Assembly: GCF_964656455.1 (NCBI RefSeq)
Contig: NC_135715.1
Span: forward strand, 145,507,935-145,571,934
Origin: Halichoerus grypus
Taxonomy: Eukaryota > Chordata > Mammalia > Carnivora > Phocidae
Length of the DNA: 64,000 nt
Reading direction: 5' to 3'
Shown: piece after piece, positions 35,740-45,899 of the stretch
How the letters are laid out: each line of letters opens with the position of its first letter
How positions within the stretch are numbered: position 1 is the stretch's first letter
The notes under the pieces: generated by a model
Database searches by the model: none
Seen by the model: only the letters and a program-made list of their open reading frames with translations
What the model was told of the DNA's origin: nothing
Translations under genes and position numbers: made by a program

Positions 35740-36043
35740 TTTCATTAGTGCCATTTACTTTTCTAGACATTTTCAATATACCAGAGAGGAAATAAGACCA
35801 AAAACTTTTCCTCTTATGTATTCTACATTCTAGTAGGGCAAGGCAGATGGAATAATAAAATGGAAAAACGTTATAGCAGGTGCTAATTTATAGGGTGAAA
35901 AGTAAGAGTGAAGCAAGGTATGAGGACTCTGAGTTCAAGGGAAGACCAGTTTGCAGTATTTAACAGTATGGTCAGAGTAGATCTCCTGTAATTACAGAGC
36001 ACATTTGAGGAAGGACAGATGAAAGTGGCCAGACAGCTACAGT

Positions 36044-36813
36044 GGACTGAATATTTGTGTTCCCCCACCCCCTAATTCATATGTTGAAATCCTTTTTTTG
36101 TTGTTGTGTTATGTTAGTCACCATACAGTAGATCATTAGTTTTTGATGTAGTGTTCCATGATTCATTGTTTGCGTATAACACCCAGTGCTCCATGCAATA
36201 CATGCCCTCCTTAATACCCATCACCAGGCTAACCCATCCCCCCACGCCTCTCCCCTCTAAAACCCTCAGTTTGTTTCTTCGAGTCCATAGTCTCTCATGG
36301 TTCATCTCCCTGATTTCCCCCCCTTCATTTTCCCTTCCTTCTCCTAATGTCCTCCATGCTATTCCTTATGTTCCACAAATAAGTGAAACCATATGGTAAT
36401 TTACTTTCTCTGCTTGACTTATTTCACTCAGCATAATCTCCTCCAGCTCAGCCATCAGAAAGGACGAATACCCAACTTTTGCATCATATGTTGAAATCCT
36501 AATCTCCAATGTGATGGTATTAGGAGCTAAGGCCTTTGGGAGGTAATTAGTCATGAGGGCCCAGTCCTCATGAATGGGGTTAGTGACCTTACAAGAGACC
36601 TTAGAAAGCTAACTAGTCCCTTTTGACCATTTGAGGACACATTGAGAAGATATATCTATCTATGAATCAGACAGCTGACTTTCACCAGACATCAAATCTG
36701 CTGGCATCTTGATCTCAGACCTCCCAGCTCCAGAACTGTGAGAAAAAAGTTTTTACTATTTATAAGCCATCTGATCTATGACATTTTTGTTATAGCAGCC
36801 TGAATTGAGTTAG
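36044..36813 (+). mobile_element. MLT1-type MaLR LTR, sense, split by an L1
   Basis: GTGGACTGAATATTTGTGTTC ... CATATGTTGAAATCC, then after the inserted L1 it resumes with the same bases and continues through GGTATTAGGAGCTAAGGCC, CTCATGAATGGGGTTAG and CTCCAGAACTGTGAG to GAATTGAGTTAGTA. It sits within the older repeat. Confidence 0.88.
36095..36484 (-). mobile_element. L1 3' end inside MLT1, antisense
   Basis: Inverted carnivore L1 3' UTR (GTTATGTTAGTCACCATACA, GTAGTGTTCCATGATTCATT) and the ORF2 end (AGTGAAACCATATGG, GACTTATTTCACTCAGCATA). The target duplication CATATGTTGAAATCCT at 36079-36094 and 36485-36500 is perfect and lies in the host LTR. Confidence 0.95.
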
Positions 36814-37300
36814 TAACTAAGCAAAGTCGAAGGGAGGAATACTCCTTGAAGAGCTAATAGGTATAGCAAAAGTGTAAAAGTAGAAGTGTGCCTGGTTGAT
36901 TTGAGATACAAGAGGCTAACATACCTGGAGCAGGGAGAGCACAGTCTAATGTAGATAAGAGAGCAAATTTGTGGGAAACTAGATTATGTAGGTTCTAATG
37001 TCTAAAGGACATTTGCTTTTTACTGCAAAAGGAATTGGGGTCAGAACAGGGTTTTGAGCAGAGAGGTGGCAAGATCAATTGAGATTTAAAAGGATTACTC
37101 TGACTACTTTATTGAGACTAGACTACATGTGGATAGGGGTGGAGGATAGGTAAAAGTAGACAAGAGATAATTCTTTGAATATGCTTGAATTAATCCAGGT
37201 GAGAGATGTTAGAAGCTAAGACCAATGGAGGGAGATAAGATGGGTCAGATATTTGATCTATTTTGGAGGCATGCCAGCAAGTGAACAGTGTCATGTGCTC

Positions 37301-38703
37301 GAGGTTAAAATTAGAAGGTAGGATGAGAACAGGATAACTGATCATAGTCATGTTGCTAATATTAGTACACATTTTAAACTTTTTGATTTTGAAAAAGTCA
37401 TGTTTTAATCACATGTATTAATTTTAGAGAATATTTTATCATGCCAAAACACACTTGTATGAAGAAAATACTTTTAATGAGATACTTCTGCATAAATGAA
37501 TTTTTTTAGGAGTCATCCCATTTAAAATTCAAAACCTTTAATAAAAACCATTTATTTTGGAACATGAATAATGCTATCTAAAACCAGTGATTACCAAGTG
37601 AGGTAGAAAATATAAATGATAAAGAGATTGCTAACAAGACCCTGCTTAGATGTGGTAACTTACAATATTTATTTTTGTATTAAATAAAAGATATGGTTCT
37701 TACATTTTATTTTTATAATATACACAGACTTTTCAAATTAAATTTCATGGCTATAATATCTCTATGTGCTCAGATTAATTCAGTAAAGAATCTGTCTAGC
37801 AAAAAAAAAAAATGTGAAATTGGAATCAAGTGTAAGAAAATACCCTTTCTGTTAAAATACTCTTTTTATTAAACTTCTAATAAAGGTCACCTAGAGAATG
37901 AGGCAAATATAACTAGAGTAGAGCCCCTAAATCAATAATATTTCAATGCCAAAAGTAGTAATTAGGGAAAATTTTAATGTAAGTCTTATCAGTAGAAGGA
38001 CTTCTTATTTTGGGAACTGCAACACACACCTTTCAAATAAAATTTAAAAACATCAAATGCCTGATGGGATAATTATGAAAAAGGTAGTTATATTTGAATG
38101 CATACATTATACTGCAGGTGTGAAATTCCAGACTACACTGGAATCATTAAGATGACATTTCTTTTTTGAAGTTAATAAAAAGGCTATTGAATTCAACAAA
38201 AATTTTTGTCAATATGCAAAGACTAGTGTAAAACTTTAAAGTACAATTATATCCCCTCTTTTCAATCAAGTACAGTTTCAATATGTTTGGCATACTGAAC
38301 AATAGTATTATATTTTGTTCCCATCCACAGTATAAATCACTCCAAGGTTTACTTTGAACCTATACTCAGAGGTTAAGAGAGATCAATTCATATCCCATGA
38401 AATTATAATAACCTCTCTCCCTTTAGCCATATAAAGCATTGTGATTTTAGAAGAGAGATGAAAAACAGAAGAGTATTTTAATCAATGAGAGGTCCTTTCT
38501 CCTTATAGAGTAAAACATTTCAATATAAAGTATTTTATGCTTATTTTGTTTATCTTGAATTTTTGGAAAGAAGTGTTTGTCTTAATGCCATATTTAACAG
38601 AACCTGTTCTCAGTTTTTTTTCCTGGTCAAAAATGTGTTATTTTAAGTGTTTTTTTGTGCCTTATTTAGTCCACAACATTTCTCCCCTGCGGTTTTTAAT
38701 CAG
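37301..38703. other. Unassigned AT-rich sequence
   Basis: About 1.4 kb with no recognisable transposon, exon or RNA gene. An A run lies at 37,801-37,812. Confidence 0.45.
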
Positions 38704-38716
38704 TACTGGCATCCTT

Positions 38717-40617
38717 TTCTTAATTATTATTTTTTTATTTAAATTCAATTAGACAATATATAGTACATCATTAGTTTCAGATGTAGAGTTCAGTAATTCA
38801 TCATTGCATATAACACCCAGTGCTCATCACATCATGTGCCCTTCTTAATGCCCATCACCCAGTTACCCCATCCCCACCCACTCCCCCTCCAGCAACCCTC
38901 AGTTTATTTCTTATAGTTAAGGGTCTCTCATGGTTTTTCTCCCTCTGATGACTTCCATTCAGTTTTCCCTCCCTTCCCCTATTATCCTCTGTGCCATTTC
39001 TTATAGTCCACATATGGGTGAAACCATATGATAATTGCCTTTCTCTGATTGACTTATTTCGCCCAGCATAATACCCTCCAGTTCCATCCACATCGATTTA
39101 AATGGTAAGTATTCATCCTTTCTGATGGCTGAGTAATATTCCATTGTATATATATACCACATCTTCTTTATCCGTTCATCTGTTGAAGGACATCTGGGCT
39201 CCTTCCATAGTTTGGCTATTGTGGACATTGCTGCTATAAACATTGGGGTGCAGGTGCCCCTTCAGATCACTACATTTTGTATCTTTGGAATAAATACCTA
39301 GTGGTGCAATTGCTGGGTCATAGGGTAGCTCTATTTTTAACTTCTTGAGGAACCTCTATACTGTTTTCCAGAGTGGCTGCCCCATCTTGCATTCCCACCA
39401 ACAGTGTAGGAGGGTTCCCCTTTTTCTGCATCCTCGCCAACATCTGTCGTTTCCCGACTTGTTAATTTTAGCCATTCTGACTGGTGTGAGGTGGTATCTC
39501 ATTGTGGTTTTGATTTGTACTTCCCTGATGCCAAGTGATGTGGAGCATTTTTTCATGTGTGGCCATTTGCATGTCTTCTTTACAGAAATGTCTGTTCATG
39601 TCTTCTGCCCATTTCTTGATTAGATTATTTGTTTTTTGCGTGTTGAGTTTGATAAGTTCTTTATAGATCTTGGATACTAGCCCTTTATCTGATATGTCAT
39701 TTGAAAATATCTTCTCCCATTCCATAGGTTGCCTTTTAGTTTTGTTGACTGTTTCCTTTGCTGTGCAGAAGTTTTTATCTTGATGAAGTCCCAATAGTTC
39801 ATTTTTGCTTTTGTTTCCCTTGCCTTTGGAGACGTGTCTAGCAAGAAGTTTCTGTGGCCAGGGTTGAAATGGTTGCTACTTGTGTTCTCCTCTAGGATTT
39901 TGATGGATTCCTGTCTCACATTTAGGTCTTTCATCCATTTTGAGTTTATCTTTGTGTATGGTGTAAGAAAATGATCCAGTTTCATTCTTCTGCATGTGGT
40001 GTCCAATTTTCCCAACACCATTTGCTGAAGAGACTGTCCTTTTTCTATTGGATATTCTTTTCTGCTTTGTTGAAGATTAGTTGCCCATAGAGTTGGGGGT
40101 CCATTTCTGGGTTCTCTATTCTGTTCCATTGATCTATGTATCTGTTTTTGTGCCAGTACCATACTGTCTTGATAACAACAGCTTTGTAATAGAACTTGAA
40201 GTCTGTCATTGTTATGCCTCCAGCTTTGGTTTTCTTTTTCAACATTCCTCTGGTTATTCAGGATCTTTTCTGGTTCCACACAAATTTTAGGATTATTTGT
40301 TTCAGCTCTGTGAAAAATGTCCATGGTATTTTGATAGGGATAGCATTCAATGTGTAGATTGCTCTGGATAGCATAGACATTTTAACAATATTTATTCTTC
40401 CAATCCATGAACATGGAATGTTTTTCCATTTCTATGTGTCTTCCTCAATTTCTTTCATAAGTGTTCTGTAGTTTTTAGAGTACAGATTCTTTTCCTCTTT
40501 GGTTAGGTTTATTCCTAGGTATCTTATGGTTTTGGGTGCAATTGTAAATGGGATCAATTCCTTAATTTTCTTCTGTCTCATTGTTAGTGTATAGAAATGC
40601 AACTGATTTCTAATTGA
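38717..40617 (-). mobile_element. L1, 5'-truncated, antisense
   Basis: The 3' UTR is at 38,717-39,000 and the C-terminal part of ORF2 runs to 40,617. The longest remaining frame is 39677-40324 (215 codons, including a [20 protein letters not shown] stretch); other pieces lie at 39356-39794 and 40432-40626 in different frames. TACTGGCATC(C)TT at about 38704-38716 and 40618-40629 is the target duplication. Inactive relic. Confidence 0.93.
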
Positions 40618-40629
40618 TACTGGCATCTT

Positions 40630-41418
40630 AAAATAAGTTTATTTCATGGGTCAACAGAGCATTTATAATCAATTCATGTGCACTATATGTCACATGTATA
40701 AACCCTTTTTTTTTTTTTTTACATTTAATTGGTTTTAGAAGTAGAGGGATTTAAAAATTCACTTAAATTGAAGAGACAAATACTAGGAAATTCTTATTCC
40801 ACCTCCATATCTGCATTTCCCAATAACAAAAACTATGAACGATTTTAGTTTTCTCCCTTTAAACAGCTTATAAATTGCCTGTGTAAACTGATGGACAGAG
40901 ACAGACATAAGAGAATCCACCAACTCATGTCTCATCTGGGACCTTGCTCACCTAGTTACCTTCTCTCTTTAACCTCAAGTCTCTCATTTTCACCTGTCTC
41001 TTTCTCTGCCACTTATGAAAATGTTCAATTTAAATTCCTCCCACCCTCTTTTCTTTCAAAATATCACCCTGTTTTCCTCCATTCCTTCATTATTAAATTT
41101 CATCATATGAGTTTGTATGTTCTCAATTTCCACTCCCTCCCTAATCTATTTTTGAATCACCAGAAAATGACTCTTAATAAATTACTAATACTCTTCGATT
41201 TATCCCAAAATTTTCAACTAAATATAACTTTAATATGTATACAAATAGAGGAGTGAGAATGTAATCTACACTTTGCAGGATAGTGGCTGCTTTGTGAAAA
41301 ATAATCTCTTAAGGGTGGTGGGGGCAAGACTAGGAGCAGGAAGACTAATGAAGAGACTTGTAGTATAGGGGTAAGATGATAGTGGCTTGAACTTGGGTAT
41401 TAGGGCATAATTATTTTT
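40630..41418. other. Unassigned sequence
   Basis: A 121-codon sense frame (40891-41256) is serine/leucine/histidine-rich with no domain recognised. No promoter, splice or codon evidence supports a gene. A T run lies at 40,707-40,721. Confidence 0.42.
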
Positions 41419-41433
41419 AAAAATTAGATTTAG

Positions 41434-41630
41434 GTGGGATGCCTGTGTGGCGTAGTCAGCTAAGCATCTGACTCTTGGTTTCATTTCAGCTTGTGATCTC
41501 ATGGTGGTGGGATCGAGCCCCACATCAGGCTCTGTGCTCAGCATGGAGTCTGCTTGAGATTCTCTCTCCCTCTCCCACTGCCCCTCCCACTTGTGCTCAC
41601 TCTCTCAAATAAGTAAATAAATCTTTTTAA
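41434..41630 (+). mobile_element. SINEC, older subfamily, sense
   Basis: Head TGGGATGCCTGTGTGGCGTA is diverged in the A box, B-box region GGGATCGAGCCCC is intact, and the tail is AATAAGTAAATAAATCTTTTT. AAAATTAGATTTAG and AAAATAGATTTAG at about 41420-41433 and 41631-41643 flank it. Confidence 0.92.
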
Positions 41631-41643
41631 AAAATAGATTTAG

Positions 41644-41904
41644 TTTGTATCTTAGAAAAAGTTGGATATGATTTGTTTCAGGAGTGTGAAACTGAGGGAA
41701 AAATAAGGTTTATTCTTTTTGTTTTGACATTTATGTGGAAGTGTCAAATAACCATTGGACAGGAGTATAGAGTGCAGGAGTGAGGCAGCAGAGACGTAGC
41801 TGTGGAACCAGTAAACAAAATTATATCAATATGTGAGACCAAATGAGCTCACCTGAGGGGGGATTATAATGGGTTTGACAAGATGTAAGTCATTGCTTTT
41901 CTTT
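41644..41904. other. Unassigned sequence
   Basis: No repeat or gene recognised. Confidence 0.4.
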
Positions 41905-42662
41905 TTACATGTATATAATACAGTATTGCTAACTATAATCATCATGCTGTATATTAAATCCCCAGATCTGATTTATCTTATAACTGAAAGCTTGTACCCT
42001 TTGACCAGCATTTGCCTATTTTCCATTCCCTCAAGCCTCTGGCAGCCACCATTCTATTCTCTGTTTCATGAGTTCAACTTTATTAGATTCCACATATAAA
42101 TGAGATCATAAAGTATTTGTCTTTCTGTGTGTAGTTTATTTCACTTAGCATAATGTCCTCTAGGTTTATCCATGTTGTCACAAATGAAAGATTTCCTTCT
42201 TTTTTATGGTTGAGTAATATTCCATTGTGTGAATATATGTATATAGATTCATATGCTATATATAGTATATAGTATACATGTTATATATAACAGTGTATAA
42301 TATATAAGAAAATTCTATTATATGAATATTGAATGAATGGATAAAGTATATATTTAGTTTTCTTTATCCATTTATTTGTTGACAGACACTTAGGTTATTT
42401 CCATATCTTGGCTTTGTGAATAATGCTGCAATAAACATAGGGGTGCAGAGATTTCTTTGAGATACTTATTTCATTTTCTTTAGGTATATACTCAGAACAG
42501 GGATTGTTAGATCATTTGGAGTTCTATTTTAATTTTGGGGGGAGCCTACATATTGTTTTCCATAGTGGCTGTACCGATTTGCATTACCACCAAGAGTTCT
42601 TTTTCTCCATACCTTCTCCAATACTAACTATATCTTGTCTTTTTGATAATAGTCATATTTCT

Positions 42663-42837
42663 GGGCGCCTGGGTGGCTCAGATGGTTAAGCGTCTGCCTT
42701 CGGCTCAGGTCATGATCCCAGAATCCTGGGATCGAGTCCCGCATCAGGCTCCCTGCTCGGCGGGAAGTCTGCTTCTCCCTCTGCCTCTCTCTCTCTCTCT
42801 GTCTCTCATGAATAAATAAATAAAATCTTGAAAAAAA
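42663..42837 (+). mobile_element. SINEC, sense (left member of inverted pair)
   Basis: Head GGGCGCCTGGGTGGCTCAGA, (CT)n body and the CATGAATAAATAAATAAAAT tail type, as in the 24,043 copy. It is separated from the next SINE only by the shared target site. Confidence 0.96.
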
Positions 42838-42852
42838 AATTGTCATATTTCT

Positions 42853-43051
42853 TTTTTTTTTTAAAGATTTTATTTATTTATTTGAGAGAGAGAGAGATTG
42901 AGAGACAGAGAGCACGAGAGGGAAGAGGATCAGAAGGAGAAGCAGAACCCCCGCTGAGCAGGGAGCCCGATGCGGGACTCGATCCCGGACTCCAGGATCA
43001 TGACCTGAGCTGAAGGCAGTCGTTTAACCAACTGAGCCACCCAGGTGCCCC
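42853..43051 (-). mobile_element. SINEC, antisense (right member of inverted pair)
   Basis: T run, AAAGATTTTATTTATTTATT, GA-rich body, and head GGGGCACCTGGGTGGCTCAG on the minus strand. Tail-to-tail with the preceding SINE. Confidence 0.96.
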
Positions 43052-43432
43052 AATAGTCATATTTCTAATAGGTATTAGGTGATATCTCATTGTGGTTTTG
43101 ATTTGCATTTTTCTGATGATTAATGATGTTAAGCCAATTGTGTGTCTTCTTTAGAGAAATGTCTATTCATATCCTTTGCCCATTTTTTTTTTAAATTGGG
43201 TTATTTTGTAGTTGTTGTCTGTTATTGAATTTTATGTGTTCCTTATATATTTTAGATATTAACCTGTTATCAGATATATGGCTTGCAAATGTTTTCTCCC
43301 TTTTTGTAGATTTTTTCATTTTACTGTTTTTTTTTTCTAAACAAAACTTTTTAGTTTGATGTAATACCACTTGTTTAGTTTTTCTTTTGTTGCCTGTGCT
43401 TTTATTGTTTTATCTAAAAAATCATTGCCAAG

Positions 43433-43632
43433 GGGCGCCTGGGTGGCTCAGTCGGTTAAGCGACTGCCTTCAGCTCAGGTCATGATCCTGGAGTCCCGGG
43501 ATCGAGTCCCGCATCGGGCTCCCTGCTTGGCAGGGGGTCTGCTTCTCCCTCTGACCCTCCCCCTTCTCATGCTCTCTCTATCTCATTCTCTCTCTCAAAT
43601 AAATAAATAAAATCTTTAAAAAAATAAAAAAT
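43433..43632 (+). mobile_element. SINEC inside L1, sense
   Basis: Head GGGCGCCTGGGTGGCTCAGT, body ending CTCATTCTCTCTCTC, tail AATAAATAAATAAAATCTTT plus A-rich sequence. Target duplication AAAAATCATTGCCAAG at 43416-43432 and 43633-43649. Confidence 0.96.
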
Positions 43633-43739
43633 AAAAAATCATTGCCAAGACCAATGTCAAGCTTTATGGTTTCAGGCCTTAAATTTCCTTTAATGTACTT
43701 CAAGTTAATTATCATGTATAGTGTAAGATAATGTTCTGG

Positions 43740-43966
43740 GTTTTTTTTTTTTTTTTCTGTTGTTTTTGTTGTTGTTGTTTTTTAAGATTTTATTTATTTG
43801 ACAGAGAGAGAGTGCACAAATAGGCAGAGTGGCAGGCAGAGGGAGAGGGAGAAGCAGGCTCCCTGCTGAGTAGAGAGCCCAATATGGGGCTCGATCCCAG
43901 GACCCTGGGATCATGACCTGAGCTAAAGGCAGGGGCTTAACTGACTGAGCCACCCAAGTGCTCCCA
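43740..43966 (-). mobile_element. SINEC inside L1, antisense
   Basis: T run, a GTT-rich stretch in the tail, AAGATTTTATTTATTTGACA, and the head GCACTTGGGTGGCTCAGTCA on the minus strand. GTTCTGG repeats on both sides and the L1 text rejoins across it. Confidence 0.92.
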
Positions 43967-44129
43967 AGGTTCTGGCTTAATTTTTTTGCATGTTACTGTC
44001 CAGTTTTCCCAATACCATTATGTCTTCACTTTCTTGATAAGACTTATTTTAGGGAGTCAAGATGAACACCAGTTGGAATCAGTTATGCATAATGAGAAAA
44101 GAGAAGGTGGTGACTGACAATATATAGTT

Positions 44130-44300
44130 GTGTATATGATAGATATGGTTCTTGCTCTAATGCAACTTTCATTCTATTAGAGAAAGAAAAGACATAAACA
44201 AGTGAATAAATGACCTTAAATTGTGGTAAATACTATTAAGAAAAGAAAACATATTGGAAAGTAACTCAGGGAAATTAACAGTTCGAGATAGAAGGAAGCA
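44130..44300 (+). repeat. Possible ancient repeat, same type as 35.7-37.3 kb
   Basis: GGTTCTTGCTCTAATGCAACTTTCATTCTATTAGAG and the following stretch resemble the old repeat at 35,740. Weak. Confidence 0.35.
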
Positions 44301-44824
44301 TTGTTGAAAATGTGGTATTTGAGCCGATCACAGATTGGGCAAGAAGGAGCTGACCTGGACCATATGTTTCCTTTATTACTCTCCCTGTCATTTTCTGTAC
44401 ATTCCCTGCTCCTGGAAATAATTTTAAGCATGCCCAGAGAAAGTGTATTTGGAAAGAGTCAACATACTTGCCTAAGTCAGCTATTCCTCAATTTAAAAAA
44501 ATTTTATTTTTTTCTTACATAACTATTAGCATCCTATGGAACTGATGACCTTAGAACACGTGCTGTTTCAGAATTCATGTAATAGTATGCACAATGCTAT
44601 TAGATATGCAGAGATTATATGATATAGAATGTTTAATTTTATGATTATAGGGTTTAACAGTGGAATTACACTTTGCATACCATACTCATTCCAGCACTTG
44701 GAAGGGAATATTGATCAAAGGGTAACATAGCATAATTTTTCCCATGACATAATATTTCTTCCCACCAGGAAGACAGGATAGCCAATGGCACCATTGCTAT
44801 AGTGTTATGAATTTGTCAATTAAA
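44301..44824. other. Unassigned sequence
   Basis: No gene or transposon recognised. Short frames at 44216-44522 overlap on both strands and have no recognisable product. Confidence 0.42.
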
Positions 44825-44827
44825 ACT

Positions 44828-45372
44828 TGTTAAATGGAGCACAGGTTGCCAGATGGTGAGCTTTGTTTCCACAACAGACCAGAAAAGAAACTGAAATAGA
44901 AAAGTTTATTACAACTCCTGGAGGAAGTACCTGGCATGCCTTAAAAGGCCACATGGGGAGGTCAAGGCAGAGTCCAGACAGAGAGACAGCAAACAAAACA
45001 TGCCTTTATTATATAGTCAGTGGGTGGAGTACTTAACCCACCCTAATTGGGTTAAGACCAGATTGGTCAATTCATACTAAAAGAATGGGGTTTTGGTAAG
45101 CCACACAGGGGTCATATCTAAGGGACCCATTAGCGGTAGGCCTTGGGAGGCAAGGGAGATTATTGATCACAAGAACTTTTTGGAAATCAGATTAGGGACT
45201 TGTACTTGTGACTCTGTGGGCATCTAAGGCGTGTATTTGTATGAGGGACTAATGCCAGTTTAAGGTAGATGCAGTCCACTTGACCAAACAAAATGGATGC
45301 TAAGGTAGCAATACTACGGAGTAGTTGAGCTAAACCCGTGACATAAAGCCAACATAAAAGTCCCCTGCCTCA
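44828..45372 (-). mobile_element. Solo LTR of an endogenous retrovirus, antisense
   Basis: On the minus strand it starts TGAGGCAGGGGACTTTTATG and ends TTTAACA, giving TG...CA ends over 545 bp. It has a TATA-like ATATAATAAAGGC (about 44,998-45,018) and a later AATAAA (near 44,905-44,912), the usual promoter/polyadenylation order of gammaretrovirus-like LTRs. ACT abuts both ends (44825-44827, 45373-45375). There is no gag, pol or env beside it. Confidence 0.75.
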
Positions 45373-45375
45373 ACT

Positions 45376-45899
45376 TCTAGAACTATTATCAGAAGTTACC
45401 TTCTGAATTTACATAAAGTTGTGACAAAGACTTTCAGATAATACTGTTTCAATTAGCTATCTTATGCTAGTAATAAGATGCCTCCTTTGACATAGGTGTT
45501 ATGATACAGGACATGTAAAATCAACCATTAACAAGAAAGTCTAAACATTCATTTTATTTCTTTTCAGATTACCAACTAGTGTGTGACAGACCTATCCAAA
45601 ACCCATCTGTGAGCTACACACAATCATCAATTCCTACCCTTGGGAAAGGAATTGAAACAGAATCAAGCTACATTAGAGTAATAGTAATTGCTATAATGAA
45701 CAAACTCAAACAGATATCGTGACTCAGACATGATATGTTTATTTCTGATTCATAGAAATTCCAGATTGGCATTTGACACTTCTGAGGGGTGATTTAAGAA
45801 CTCAGTTGCATTATATAGCATGACCCCCCCCATATTCAGAGTGTCTTCAAATATCATAAGGTTCACTGCATCAAGATGGTAGGAAGGAAAAGAGAGGGT
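45376..45899. other. Unassigned sequence
   Basis: Nothing recognised. Confidence 0.4.

Larger units (their letters stand above)
35740..37300 (+). repeat. Ancient mammal-wide repeat, split by an MLT1 LTR
   Basis: 35,740-36,040 (CCAGAGAGGAAATAAGACC, GTATTCTACATTCTAGTAGGG) and 36,820-37,300 (GGGTTTTGAGCAGAGAGGTG, GATTACTCTGACTAC, AATCCAGGTGAGAGATG) read as two halves of one old, widely dispersed repeat separated by a younger LTR. I recognise the pattern but not the family name. Confidence 0.55.
42648..43066. repeat. Three copies of one 15-bp target site around two SINEs
   Basis: AATAGTCATATTTCT at 42648-42662, AATTGTCATATTTCT at 42838-42852 and AATAGTCATATTTCT at 43052-43066. The middle copy is shared, showing that the second SINE entered the target duplication made by the first. 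Confidence 0.93.
41905..44030 (-). mobile_element. Old L1, antisense, invaded by four SINEs
   Basis: L1 3' region at 41,905-42,200 (GTATTGCTAACTATAATCAT, TTTCACTTAGCATAATGTCC), then ORF2 remnants at 42,200-42,662, 43,067-43,432, 43,650-43,739 and 43,967-44,030. Excising the SINEs restores a colinear L1 order. TA-rich repetition lies at 42,230-42,310. No target duplication found for the L1. Confidence 0.85.

Noticed and set aside
40891..41256. 121-codon sense frame
   Set aside because: Low-complexity Ser/Leu/His composition and no supporting signals; consistent with a chance frame in AT-rich DNA.
42648..43066. Regularly spaced 15-bp direct repeats, superficially CRISPR-like
   Set aside because: The spacers are two SINEs and the repeats are their target-site duplications.
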